Assembly (NCBI GenBank): GCA_003963405.1
Contig: RXIY01000014.1
Location: 21,430-85,429, forward strand
Direction of reading: 5' to 3'
Length of the DNA stretch: 64,000 nt
DNA from: Hyphomicrobiales bacterium
Lineage (GTDB): Bacteria; Pseudomonadota; Alphaproteobacteria; Rhizobiales; Beijerinckiaceae
The notes beneath the pieces were generated by a model. That model searched no databases, was not told where the DNA came from, and saw nothing but the letters and a program-made list of their open reading frames with translations. The position numbers and the translations under genes were made by a program. Below are positions 1 to 8,401 of this stretch, piece after piece (within the stretch, counting starts at the first letter, position 1; each line of letters begins with the position of its first letter).

Positions 1-15
1 GAGACGGATCACCAT
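1..15 (-). CDS. Start of a gene running off the left edge (5 codons)
   Basis: On the minus strand an ATG at 15-13 is preceded by an AAGGGGAG-type ribosome binding site about 7 nt upstream. The five visible codons read MVIRL. Only the very N-terminus lies in the window, so no function can be given. It would be divergent from tag. Confidence 0.35.
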
Positions 16-78
16 ATAAATCTCCCCTTATGGAAGCCGCTTGTGATATCGGCAGCGACTTGCGACGGCGCAATCAAG

Positions 79-109
79 CACGCCGCGCGCCACCTCGAAG
101 CGCGGCGTG
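79..109. other. Perfect 10-bp inverted repeat between divergent genes
   Basis: CACGCCGCGC at 79-88 pairs exactly with GCGCGGCGTG at 100-109 around an 11-nt loop. No T-tract follows on either strand, so it is not a typical terminator. It lies between the partial minus-strand gene and tag and could be an operator or a leader hairpin. Confidence 0.35.
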
Positions 110-203
110 TCAGCGGCGGCGCAACGATAGTCCCAACGTGGTTGTGAACGCAATCTGAACGCGCCATAAAGCGTTCGAATCAACATCCAGGGAGAGCAAG
201 GTC

Positions 204-845
204 TTGCCGTCCGCCCGCGAACAACCAGCGAGTTGGGGGGATCAAGTCATTGTCCATCCGGATGGATTGGCCCGCTGCCCGTGGGCCGGACGCGATCAGG
301 CTTATGTCGCCTACCACGATGGGGAATGGGGGAGGCCGGAAAGGGACAGCCGTGCGCTTTTTGAAAAACTGATCCTGGATGGTTTTCAGGCTGGCCTGTC
401 CTGGATCACCATCCTGCGCAAGAGAGACGCCTTCAGAAAGGCGTTCGACGGCTTCGATCCGTCGCGCATCGCCCGCTTCGACGACAGGCGCGTGCACGAA
501 CTGATGCAAAACGACGGGATCGTGCGCAACCGCGCCAAAATCGAGGGCGCCATTCAGTCTGCCCGCGCCTGGCTGGAAATCGAATCGGCGCAGGGCTTCT
601 CGACCTATGTCTGGGACTTCGTCGACGGGGAGCCGATCGTGAATCTTCCTCGAAGGATGAGCGACATTCCGACGCAGAGCCCCGTCTCGGCGCGCTTTGC
701 GAGGGATCTGAAAGCCAGAGGCTTCAAATTCTGCGGCCCGACCATTGTTTACGCTTTCATGCAGGCTGTCGGGATGGTCGACGACCATCTGGCGGACTGC
801 CATGTCCGCCAAGCGACGGGGCCTGCATGTCCATCGCGCCGGTGA
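204..845 (+). CDS. tag: DNA-3-methyladenine glycosylase I
   Basis: Cytosolic base-excision repair enzyme that removes 3-methyladenine from alkylated DNA. The 213-residue protein has the Tag family layout. The N-terminal RCPWAG and AYHDGEWG motifs give the Zn ligands Cys25 and His38, and the C-terminal DDHLADCH gives His195 and Cys199. The LSWITILRKR segment belongs to the base-binding region. The start is a TTG with GGAGAG 7 nt upstream; no better ATG lies before the conserved Cys. The C-terminal 19 nt overlap the next gene's ATG, implying translational coupling. An adaptive-response regulator is not visible nearby. Confidence 0.93.
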   Translation: MPSAREQPASWGDQVIVHPDGLARCPWAGRDQAYVAYHDGEWGRPERDSRALFEKLILDGFQAGLSWITILRKRDAFRKAFDGFDPSRIARFDDRRVHELMQNDGIVRNRAKIEGAIQSARAWLEIESAQGFSTYVWDFVDGEPIVNLPRRMSDIPTQSPVSARFARDLKARGFKFCGPTIVYAFMQAVGMVDDHLADCHVRQATGPACPSRR

Positions 846-1453
846 GAAAACGGCCCGTGAAGGAGACGGCTCCGCGCGCCTGGCAGCGCATGCTCTCCGG
901 CCGGCGGCTCGACCTCCTCGATCCTTCGCCTCTCGACATCGAGCTAGAGGACATCGCCCATGGTCTTGCCCGCGTCGCCCGCTGGAACGGCCAGACGATT
1001 GGCCCGCACATCTTTTCGGTCGCGCAGCACAGCCTGCTGGTCGAGAAGGTCGCGGCCGAGCTGGACCCCTCGATCGGGCGCGCCGAGCGATTGTTCATGC
1101 TGCTGCACGACGCCCCCGAATATGTGATCGGGGACATGATTTCGCCTTTCAAGGCGGTGATCGGCGACGCTTACAAGTCTATTGAAAACAGAATACTAGG
1201 CGCCATCCTGCTGCGCTTTTCCCTTCCTGCGACGCCCTCTCCCGAGACTCTCAAGCTCGCGAAGCAGGCGGATCGCGCCGCGGCTTTTTTCGAGGCCGTG
1301 TCGCTTGCAGGCTTTACACGGCGCGAGGCGGAGCGCATCTTCGGCCGCCCTGCGATCTCGCCGCAGGCCCTGACGGACGAGCTCGCGCCTGCCGCCGTGG
1401 AGGCGACGCAGGAGCGCTTCCTCGCCCGTTTTCGTGCGATCGACCGCAGCTAG
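827..1453 (+). CDS. HD-domain hydrolase, YfbR-like 5'-nucleotidase
   Basis: This 208-residue cytosolic protein carries the HD metal-phosphohydrolase signature: His in SVAQHSLLVE, the HD doublet in LLHDAPEYVIGD, and a later Asp in the helical C-terminal half. The spacing fits the YfbR family, whose members dephosphorylate deoxynucleoside monophosphates; the exact substrate is inferred. It starts inside the end of tag (ATG at 827), so the two are probably co-transcribed, giving a repair/nucleotide-sanitation pair. The N-terminal 15 residues are basic and not part of the fold. Confidence 0.75.
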   Translation: MSIAPVRKRPVKETAPRAWQRMLSGRRLDLLDPSPLDIELEDIAHGLARVARWNGQTIGPHIFSVAQHSLLVEKVAAELDPSIGRAERLFMLLHDAPEYVIGDMISPFKAVIGDAYKSIENRILGAILLRFSLPATPSPETLKLAKQADRAAAFFEAVSLAGFTRREAERIFGRPAISPQALTDELAPAAVEATQERFLARFRAIDRS

Positions 1454-1474
1454 CGGAAGATTAAGAGGATTTCG

Positions 1475-1993
1475 ATGTCGAACGGGCGACTTTACGTCTG
1501 TTCCATGACCAAGGTGGTCGACACGGTGCGCAGCAGCGGCGCGCGCTCACTGGTGACGATCCTGACGGCTGGCGCCTCATTGGTGCGCCCTTGCGAGATC
1601 GCCAGGGAGCGCCACCTGCGCATCGCCGTGTCGGACATTGACGCGCATGTCGACGGCCACGTCCTGCCCGGAGAGGAGCATATCGACCGGCTGCTCGCCT
1701 TTATCGAGGCGTGGGACCAGGCCGACCCGCTCGTGATCCATTGCTATGCGGGGGTGAGCCGGTCTCCGGCTGCGGCCTACATTGCGGCCTGCGCCCTTGC
1801 GCCCCACCGCTGCGAATTCGATCTCGCGCGCGACTTGCGCCGCATGTCCCCGACGGCGACCCCCAATCGGCGGCTCGTCGCGCTCGCCGACCGCCGGCTC
1901 GGCCGTGAGGGCCGCATGGCCGCCGCCATCGCCGCGATCGGCCGTGGCGCGGACTGTTTCGAGGGAGCGCCTTTCGCGCTCGAACTGGCCTGA
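1475..1993 (+). CDS. Tyrosine phosphatase superfamily protein
   Basis: The 172-residue protein holds the Cys-phosphatase loop HCYAGVSRS (C-x5-R, residues about 89-95) in a short alphaproteobacterial dual-specificity-like fold. An Asp-containing segment precedes the loop (SDIDAHVDGH) and may supply the general acid. No signal peptide is seen, so it should act in the cytosol. AAGAGGA lies 7 nt before the ATG. It follows the HD hydrolase by 21 nt and precedes the Nudix regulator, so the four genes from tag may be one transcript. Its substrate is unknown. Confidence 0.75.
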   Translation: MSNGRLYVCSMTKVVDTVRSSGARSLVTILTAGASLVRPCEIARERHLRIAVSDIDAHVDGHVLPGEEHIDRLLAFIEAWDQADPLVIHCYAGVSRSPAAAYIAACALAPHRCEFDLARDLRRMSPTATPNRRLVALADRRLGREGRMAAAIAAIGRGADCFEGAPFALELA

Positions 1994-2052
1994 TCGAGAC
2001 GCGAGAGAACAAAGCCGCCAGTCCGACGCTGTCTCCGCCGGTCGCCATCGGT

Positions 2053-2988
2053 TTGACGGCGGCGATTGTCGCCGTTCGCGGCGAGGAGCCGCTCATCCTG
2101 ACGACCCGCGCGGATGAGCGAAGCGGCGAAGCCGCCCTGCCCTCGGGTCCCTTCGATCCCATTCGCCACAGGACCTTCGAGATCGGTCTGCGCGCCTGGG
2201 TTGCGGAGCAGACGGGCGCGCCGCTCGGCTATGTCGAGCAGCTCTACACATTCGGCGACCGCGGTCGCCACGCACGGGCCGGCGACCGCGATCCGCACGT
2301 GGTTTCCGTCGGATATCTCGCCCTGACGCGCATCGGCGACGACAGCCAGCGCCCGGCGATCGGCGCCTGGCGCAGCTGGCATGACTTCTTTCCCTGGGAG
2401 GACTGGCGGAACGGACGGCCCGAACTCATCGAAACGACGATTGCGCCGGGCCTGCGTCAATGGGTCGAAGAATCGCCGGACGCCATTTCCTCCTCGGGGC
2501 TTTCGCGCCATCAGCGGGTCGAGCTGCTTTTCGGCGCGCGCGGTTTCAACGAGGAAAACGTTCTCGAACGCTACGAACTGCTTTACGAGGCCGGAATGGT
2601 GGAGGAGGCGCTGCGGGACGGGCGCGAGGCGGCCGCCCGGCGCGGCGCGCTCCAACCCCTTGGAGATCCTATGCGGCACGATCACCGCCGCATCCTTGCT
2701 ACGGCGATGAGCCGGCTGCGCGCCAAAATGAAGTATCGGCCCGTGATTTTCGAGCTGATGCCGCCGGCTTTTACTCTGACCGAGCTGCAACGGACAGTCG
2801 AAGCAATCGCGGGGCGTCATCTCCACAAGCAGAATTTCCGAAGACTGGTTGAAACTTCTGCAATTGTCGAACCAACCGGAGAGATGTCCCTGCGGACCGG
2901 CGGACGGCCGGCGGCCCTCTTCCATTTTCGCCGCAATGTTCTGCAAGAACGACCTTCGCCGGGCTTGCGCGTGGGCTTAAGAAGCTGA
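2053..2988 (+). CDS. NrtR-like Nudix-related transcriptional regulator
   Basis: The N-terminal half (to about residue 140) is a Nudix fold and the C-terminal half (about 215-300) looks like the winged-helix domain of NrtR/NadQ-type regulators, which sense ADP-ribose or NAD intermediates. The Nudix box is degenerate: the segment GPFDPIRHRTFEIGLRAW keeps few of the catalytic Glu residues, so hydrolysis is unlikely and ligand sensing more likely. The start is uncertain. TTG 2053 falls inside the first beta-strand; the frame stays open upstream with no ATG/GTG/TTG, so a CTG near 1990 or another rare start is possible. No NAD biosynthesis gene lies beside it. Confidence 0.65.
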   Translation: MTAAIVAVRGEEPLILTTRADERSGEAALPSGPFDPIRHRTFEIGLRAWVAEQTGAPLGYVEQLYTFGDRGRHARAGDRDPHVVSVGYLALTRIGDDSQRPAIGAWRSWHDFFPWEDWRNGRPELIETTIAPGLRQWVEESPDAISSSGLSRHQRVELLFGARGFNEENVLERYELLYEAGMVEEALRDGREAAARRGALQPLGDPMRHDHRRILATAMSRLRAKMKYRPVIFELMPPAFTLTELQRTVEAIAGRHLHKQNFRRLVETSAIVEPTGEMSLRTGGRPAALFHFRRNVLQERPSPGLRVGLRS

Positions 2989-3070
2989 GTTTTGCTCCTT
3001 AAGAAGCTGTTCACCCTATCATGGTGAATAATTTCCCGAGCGTCCCGTCCGTGAAGCGTAGAGGTGCGTC

Positions 3071-3862
3071 TTGGGGTATCTTTCGCCGCCGCCGTCGCCG
3101 GCGCCTGTCATCGTCTACAAGGACGTGGGCGGGCTCGTCACCGATTATGAGGCGCAGACCGAACAATATCGCCGCGAAAACCGGGAGGTTCGTCTGCATG
3201 AATGCCGCTCGGCGTGCACGCTTGCGCTCAGCCTGCCCAATGTCTGCGTCTATCCCGACGCGCAGGTGAAATTCCATCAAGCCTATAATGCGATCTCCAA
3301 AGAAGTGGATCTCGGCGTCTCCGCCAAGCTTTTCGCGGCCTATCCCGCCGCAGTCCAGGCGCGGCTCGGGTATCTGACGCGGGAGTACAGGGTGCTGCGC
3401 GGAAGCGAGCTCATCGCGCTCGGCATGCGCAATTGCAATGGCGATAATCCGGTGCTGATCGCGAGCCGAAGCCAGCGCCAGGCCGTTTCCGCTAGCGTCC
3501 GGCCCGACGCGGCGGCGCCTGTCGCCGCGAATCCCTTCGGCGATCTCGCCCGCAAGGTTCAAACGGCCGTCGCAGGCGCTTTCTCCTCGCCCGAGGCCTC
3601 GCCCAGAGGCTCGATCCGTATCGCGGTGGCGGATCGCGAGCGCGTCCCAGAGGGGCGTCTGTCCTCGGATGCGGTCGCGCGCTCGGAAGCCTCGACGGCG
3701 ATCCCCCGCACGCCCCCGACGCTCGCCGACCCGCCGCCGCTGCCGCCGCGCCGTCCGCCGTCTGAAGCTTTCACGGCCCGGGACGCCGCCGCGCCTTTCG
3801 CCATGATACCTGGCTCACAACCGATCCTGAGCGCAAAATTTCTCCCCGTCGCGACGCGCTGA
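3071..3862 (+). CDS. ClpP/crotonase-like protein (COG3904 type)
   Basis: Residues 12-130 resemble the predicted periplasmic COG3904 family. They contain a GG followed by a strand, then ECRSACTLAL with the likely nucleophile Ser47 flanked by Cys45 and Cys49, VCVYPDA with Cys59, and FHQAY with His69. The tail (about 150-263) is Ala/Pro-rich with a poly-Pro run. Family members usually have a signal peptide. Here the only start is TTG 3071, just after an in-frame TAG at 3059, and the protein starts close to the first strand, so the export signal seems missing or lies across a frameshift. Function of the family is not established. Confidence 0.5.
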   Translation: MGYLSPPPSPAPVIVYKDVGGLVTDYEAQTEQYRRENREVRLHECRSACTLALSLPNVCVYPDAQVKFHQAYNAISKEVDLGVSAKLFAAYPAAVQARLGYLTREYRVLRGSELIALGMRNCNGDNPVLIASRSQRQAVSASVRPDAAAPVAANPFGDLARKVQTAVAGAFSSPEASPRGSIRIAVADRERVPEGRLSSDAVARSEASTAIPRTPPTLADPPPLPPRRPPSEAFTARDAAAPFAMIPGSQPILSAKFLPVATR

Positions 3863-3971
3863 GAGAGCAGCTAGCCTGCGACCCGCTCCGCTGATTGGCT
3901 ATTTTTCGCCACGATGCTACCCTAACGCTGACGGCGTTCAGGGAAATTCGTCCGGCTGGATCCATTTCCCA

Positions 3972-4000
3972 CACGGGCGCCGGGCGATGACGCGCCCGTG
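3972..4000. other. Strong 9-bp hairpin in intergenic region
   Basis: CACGGGCGC (3972-3980) pairs perfectly with GCGCCCGTG (3992-4000). No T-run follows. It lies in the 297-nt gap between the COG3904-like gene and the DUF882 gene, together with the second stem at 4034-4054. I saw no gene in the gap. Confidence 0.4.
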
Positions 4001-4024
4001 CGATTGCGCCGAAGCGGACGGTTA

Positions 4025-4054
4025 CAAAAACAAGCCCCCGCCCAGGTTGGGGGC
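4025..4054 (-). terminator. Terminator-like stem-loop facing left
   Basis: GCCCCC (4034-4039) pairs with GGGGGC (4049-4054). On the minus strand the stem is followed by a TTGTTTTTG tract (4032-4024). It would stop transcription entering the COG3904-like gene from the right, or end a small minus-strand transcript; no minus-strand gene is recognised here. Confidence 0.35.
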
Positions 4055-4159
4055 GCCCAGAGGCTGGCGCCGCGCCGGTCCGACGGGCAAGGGATGGAAA
4101 ACGATCTTGGGCCGGCGCCTTGAAGGGCCAGCCTCAAACGAGACGGGGAAGAAATCCTT

Positions 4160-5902
4160 TTGACGACGCGTCGCGCCAAAGCCAGACACAGGTCAAGCTC
4201 GTCGCTCTCCCTTGCGCTCGGCTGTCTCGGCGCCTTCGTCTCGATCTTGGCGCCGAGCATGACGGAGACCGCCGTCGCGAACGGCGACACACGCACAATC
4301 TATCTGCACCACGCCCATACCGGCGAGGACATTGCCGCCACCTATCTCGTCAACGGCCAGTATGACAGCCGGGTCCTGGAGCAGCTCAACTGGTTCCTGC
4401 GCGACTGGCGGCGGGACGAGCCCACCAATATGGATCCCCGTCTGTTCGACGTGGTGTGGGAGGCGTATCGTACGGCGGGCGCCGGCAACCAGGTCATCAA
4501 TGTCGTTTCGGCCTATCGCTCGCCCGAAACCAACGCCATGTTGCGCGCCCGCTCGCGCGCCGTCGCCAAATATTCACAGCATATGCTCGGCAAGGCGATG
4601 GATACGACCATGCCCGGTATGCCGATGTCCGAGATACGCGAAATAGGCATGCGAATGCAGCGCGGCGGCGTCGGTTATTACCCCAACGCCAACACGCCCT
4701 TTGTCCATCTTGATGTGGGCAATGTGCGGTCCTGGCCGCGCATGACCTATGAGCAGCTTGTCCGCCTCTTCCCGGACGGCAAGACGGTTCATCTTCCGAC
4801 GAACGGTCAGCCGCTTCCTGCCTATGAAGAAGCGAAAGCGGAGATCGAAGCCCGTGGCAACGGCGCCTATGTCGCGGCCGCGCCGCGCCGGACCTTCGGC
4901 GGCTTCCTCGCCGCGCTCTTTGGCGGCGGCGGAGAAGACGAAGACGCCGAGATTGCGGCGCCGCCGCCAAGCACTCGCAAGCAATGGGCCGCCCTGGCCC
5001 CGCGTGGACGTGGATCACAGGCTGATTATGAAGCCGGCGGCGAAGAGGGCGCTGTCGCCGCAGCGCCTCCCGGTCGCCGAGGCCGCAGCCAGCTTGCCCG
5101 CGCGGAAGCCGACCTTCCCCGTGGCGAGACGGTCATGAGCGCGACAGGCGCCGTGGCGATCGCGCCGGACCCGGCCCGTGCGCCCCAATCGGCTGCGCCC
5201 ATCCCGCCAGAGAATTTGACTGAGGCGCCGGCTGAAGAAGAGAGGCGGCGCCACTTTGCCAATGTGCCGCTCCCCCCGCGAGGCCGCCCGGCTTCTCTCG
5301 ACGAGACCGCGCCGGAAGAAGCGTCAGCGACCAGCAGCCCCCAGGATGGCGAAAATTCGGAAAGCGTCTCGGCGCGCCATTATGCAAAGGCCCCCCTGCC
5401 GCCCCGTCGCCCAGCAAGCCTGACGGCTTCGGCGGAGCCTGAGCTGCAGTCGGCCGGCCGGCACGGCGAGAGAGAGAGCGCCGCCGCCCTCCCCCCCGAA
5501 ACGGCCGAAGCCCAGCCAGTCAAGGACGACCCTGCCCTTGCCTATGCGCCGGCCGCCGCCGACGAAGCGGCGCAGGAGCTGGATGCTGGGAAGCCATTGC
5601 GCCGGGCGGCAGCCCAGAAGGGCGACCTCGTTCCCGCACGTCTCGACAGATCCAATTTCAACACGCTGACGGCCGCGACGCCAGCGTCGCGCGCCTCCGC
5701 CCGTTCGGTTCTTGGCGCGCCCATTACGGCTGTACGCTCGGCGGCGCGCGCCGCAGAAGCCGGCAGCGTGTTGCTGCCCCCCGCGCGCCCCGCACGTCTT
5801 GTCGGCTTCGCGACTCCCGACGCGCCCCCCGCGGACAAATTTGCGCCGGGCGCAGCGCGCAGCCATCCTGCCAGCCAGAAAAACGAGACCTCCAAAAAGT
5901 AG
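4160..5902 (+). CDS. DUF882 / M15-like peptidase envelope protein with long Pro-rich tail
   Basis: After a basic N-terminus and a hydrophobic export segment (about 16-40), residues 45-195 form a DUF882 (YcbK-like, M15_3) domain. The Zn triad is visible as His141 (SQHMLGKAMD), Asp148 and His183 (FVHLDVG). This family sits in the periplasm and is related to peptidoglycan endopeptidases; cell-wall cleavage is inferred. Residues from about 235 to 580 are low-complexity Ala/Pro/Arg-rich with two similar patches (HFANVPLPPRGRPASL and HYAKAPLPPRRPASL). The start is TTG with GGGGAAG upstream. Its single-domain relatives are about 200-500 aa, so the tail is long but not unique. Confidence 0.8.
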   Translation: MTTRRAKARHRSSSSLSLALGCLGAFVSILAPSMTETAVANGDTRTIYLHHAHTGEDIAATYLVNGQYDSRVLEQLNWFLRDWRRDEPTNMDPRLFDVVWEAYRTAGAGNQVINVVSAYRSPETNAMLRARSRAVAKYSQHMLGKAMDTTMPGMPMSEIREIGMRMQRGGVGYYPNANTPFVHLDVGNVRSWPRMTYEQLVRLFPDGKTVHLPTNGQPLPAYEEAKAEIEARGNGAYVAAAPRRTFGGFLAALFGGGGEDEDAEIAAPPPSTRKQWAALAPRGRGSQADYEAGGEEGAVAAAPPGRRGRSQLARAEADLPRGETVMSATGAVAIAPDPARAPQSAAPIPPENLTEAPAEEERRRHFANVPLPPRGRPASLDETAPEEASATSSPQDGENSESVSARHYAKAPLPPRRPASLTASAEPELQSAGRHGERESAAALPPETAEAQPVKDDPALAYAPAAADEAAQELDAGKPLRRAAAQKGDLVPARLDRSNFNTLTAATPASRASARSVLGAPITAVRSAARAAEAGSVLLPPARPARLVGFATPDAPPADKFAPGAARSHPASQKNETSKK

Positions 5903-6000
5903 CGGCCGTTTCGCCGCCATTCGGTCTGCCCAGACAAGTCACGTTTCGGTCATGCGAGATGGCTATGCTTTTCCTCGTCGGCGGAAACGCTGGCGGCAGA

Positions 6001-6036
6001 ACGCCCCGACGCCGGAGGTAAGCGCGGGGCGTTTTT
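6001..6036 (+). terminator. Rho-independent terminator
   Basis: ACGCCCCG (6001-6008) pairs with CGGGGCGT (6025-6032), followed by TTTT. It lies about 100 nt after the DUF882 gene and should end that transcript. Confidence 0.7.
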
Positions 6037-6163
6037 GATTCCCCCGCTTTTGCACATGGTTTGAAGGGAGCGCAATTAATCCCCACCACCTCGCCTCGAG
6101 GGCGAGATGCGCACATCTCTGTTCATTACAGATTCAACAGAACTCATTAATAGCGGAGGCGTG

Positions 6164-6430
6164 CTACCGCCATGCGCAAACTCGTCGCCCGCCGCGCCAC
6201 CAGCAAACGCGACGCACGGGCCGACGGGAACAGACACGCCGGCCCCTGTGCCACCAGCAAGTCGTACGAACGGCCGCCTCCTCGATGGGAGAGTTGAGCA
6301 TAGACGAGGGATCAGCGTCGACTGGGAAGGGAGCGGCGATGACAGCCGTCGGCGTCAGGGAGACCCCGGCCGCCGCAAGCGTGGCTCCGCCCAGAAACCC
6401 AAGGAATGCACGACGGGGGATCGTGGTCAT
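6164..6430 (-). CDS. Tat-exported Cys/Trp/Arg-rich mini-protein
   Basis: The 88-residue protein starts at ATG 6430 behind a clear GGAGG site (the open frame extends further upstream but without support). An N-terminal twin-arginine signal (PRRAFLGFLGG, then a hydrophobic stretch ending near AAPF) suggests Tat export. The mature part ends in two near-identical decapeptides, CWWHRGRRVC and CWWRGGRRVC, joined by SRRPVRR, which gives four Cys, four Trp and many Arg. The Cys pairs could form disulfides or bind a cofactor; Tat use hints at folding before export. No family function is known to me. The small secreted protein at 23140-23382 has a similar basic C-terminus. Confidence 0.65.
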   Translation of the reverse strand: MTTIPRRAFLGFLGGATLAAAGVSLTPTAVIAAPFPVDADPSSMLNSPIEEAAVRTTCWWHRGRRVCSRRPVRRVCWWRGGRRVCAWR

Positions 6431-6539
6431 TGCTGCCTCCTGTTCGCTGACCTCATCAGGCGGTTTAGGGATTGCGTCTCGGACGTGAGCGACTTTCCGA
6501 TTTTCGCCAATGCAAAAAAGATAGCTGCAAAATAGAGTG

Positions 6540-7781
6540 TCACCGATCGGGGCCAGAGGCAACCGCACTGTTGACCGCCTCCCGAAATTGCTGAAGCCGA
6601 TCCGCATAAGCGCGACGAAAATCAGGATCGACAATCGCGATCGGAGCGTTGACGGCGATGCCGGCCACGCCCCCTACGCCTTGCACGACGCCCGTCGAAA
6701 GTTCTCCCATGCGCTCTCCGAAACCCGTTGGCGGCGCGCGGGAGGCTCCATTGATCAATTCCTCCCCAAGAAAACGGACCACATCCGGGTTTTGAGCGAA
6801 CTTGCTGTGGCGCAGCGGATCGGCCCCCGCTGTGTCGCTCAAATCGACCACCTCCACGCCTTTTTCGCCGATCCATGGCTGCTCGGACGGGTCGATGGCC
6901 CCAAGCCGCTCGACATTCCCGCCAATGCCGCGCGACAGCTGAAGCGCGCGATCCTGCCGAGACAAAAATACGACAATGCTCGGGCGCTTCTCTCCAAAGC
7001 TCCTGAATTGCGCGCGAAACACATCGACGTCCAAATCCGGCGAGGCGAGGATGACGTTCTGGACTTTACCGGGCAGGCGGCCGTCACGTATCGCCATCTG
7101 GCGCAGCGATTCCATGGTGAGCCAGGCGCCCATTGAATGCGCCAGCACGGTTATTTCTCTAACGTCCGGGCTCGCCGCGAGCCGTCGCAGCAATTTCTCC
7201 AACGCGTCCCGCGAGAAGGCGGCGCTCTCGCGATCGTAAACGTAGTTGAAAACGCCGCCACGAGACGGCCAACTAAATAATATCGGAGCCGCTTGCGCCC
7301 CCGAGTCGTGGAATATCTGCGCAAAGCTAAAAAGGGCGGTTTCGAACCTCGTGTTGAATCCATGCACGAACACCAGGACACGACGATTTTTGTCGGCATG
7401 CCGCCCCAGCCAGCTCTCGAACTGCCGGGATCCAGAAAGCCGCTTTATGTCGAGCGTGGCGAATTCGGTGTTGGGGTCAGGCGGCAGCGTCCGCGGCCAC
7501 TGAACCTGACCGATCTGCCGGCGTTCATCTGACGGGATCGACACGACGAAACTTGCAAGCGACGCTTCGCCTCGTTCTCCCGAAAAAAGAACGCCGGCGT
7601 CCGTCGACGCAGCGCGCGTCGTAGCGACCAGAATGTCGAGATGCGTCGCGTCGGGCGCCGGAACCGGCGCCGGCTCAAGCATGCCAATGGGCGCAGCGCA
7701 GCCGCCCAACGCAACGCCGACCAGCACGGCGACGCCCGGCGCCAACCAAGCGCAGCGCCTTCGCCTGCATTTCCAGGGCAT
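6540..7781 (-). CDS. DUF900 alpha/beta hydrolase lipoprotein
   Basis: The 413-residue protein begins at ATG 7781 and has a basic start, a hydrophobic segment and a lipobox ending in GGCAAP, so it is probably lipid-anchored at the envelope. The hydrolase domain (about 55-320) shows the oxyanion-hole region VFVHGFNTRF and the nucleophile elbow LAHSMGAW, as in DUF900 esterase/lipase-like proteins. The C-terminal 90 residues are Gly/Val-rich and uncharacterised. Its start codon overlaps the stop of the upstream membrane protein (TGATG), so the two are translationally coupled. Substrate unknown. Confidence 0.8.
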   Translation of the reverse strand: MPWKCRRRRCAWLAPGVAVLVGVALGGCAAPIGMLEPAPVPAPDATHLDILVATTRAASTDAGVLFSGERGEASLASFVVSIPSDERRQIGQVQWPRTLPPDPNTEFATLDIKRLSGSRQFESWLGRHADKNRRVLVFVHGFNTRFETALFSFAQIFHDSGAQAAPILFSWPSRGGVFNYVYDRESAAFSRDALEKLLRRLAASPDVREITVLAHSMGAWLTMESLRQMAIRDGRLPGKVQNVILASPDLDVDVFRAQFRSFGEKRPSIVVFLSRQDRALQLSRGIGGNVERLGAIDPSEQPWIGEKGVEVVDLSDTAGADPLRHSKFAQNPDVVRFLGEELINGASRAPPTGFGERMGELSTGVVQGVGGVAGIAVNAPIAIVDPDFRRAYADRLQQFREAVNSAVASGPDR

Positions 7782-8329
7782 CAATCGCCGTTCGGTCGCT
7801 GGGGACGGAACGCCACGGCGAAGCCGCCGATGACAAGCCCGATCAGCACCAACATCAGCGCAGATTGTTTGAGCCACGCCAACGCTGGGACCGTCAGCGC
7901 AAGCACAATGCCCAGCACGGCAATTTCTGCGGCGACATGGACGCCCGCGACGAATGTTCCGAGCGCGAGCAGCAACATGAGCGCGAGGCCCGTCGCCGGC
8001 CCATTGAGAAACGTATTCACCGATGGCAGCAGCAGAATGCTCATTGCGATCAGGAAGGCCAGCCAATGCAGGGACTGCGTAATCAGGAGTTGCCTGCGCG
8101 CGGCCTTGTCAGCCGTCCTGCGCCAACCGATGGCGACACAGGCCACACCGATCGCGATCGCCAGGAACTCCCAATATCCGTAAAGGGGCCTGCCGGACAT
8201 GCTGGTGTAAGCCACGCCCAGCAGCGCCATGATCAGGACGACAAGATAAGGCAAGCGCGCGCCGAGCCAGGGCATAATCCCCCGCGGACGATTTGCAGGT
8301 CTCGGGTCAGAGGAGTCGATCTCGGTCAT
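7781..8329 (-). CDS. Small integral membrane protein of unknown function
   Basis: This 182-residue protein has about five or six hydrophobic helices (starting near PYLVVLIMALLGV, then YWEFLAIAIGVACV, LLITQSLHWLAFLIA, and three C-terminal segments). The charged N-terminus is about 25 residues. No catalytic or transport motif is visible. It overlaps the DUF900 lipoprotein gene downstream and lies 72 nt after the P-type ATPase gene, so the three may form one minus-strand transcript. Confidence 0.6.
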   Translation of the reverse strand: MTEIDSSDPRPANRPRGIMPWLGARLPYLVVLIMALLGVAYTSMSGRPLYGYWEFLAIAIGVACVAIGWRRTADKAARRQLLITQSLHWLAFLIAMSILLLPSVNTFLNGPATGLALMLLLALGTFVAGVHVAAEIAVLGIVLALTVPALAWLKQSALMLVLIGLVIGGFAVAFRPQRPNGD

Positions 8330-8401
8330 GCGTCAACACACCTTTTCAGCTTGTGGCGAATTTCACCAGCCCTGCAAGTCTTTAACTTCTGAAAAGCTTC
8401 T

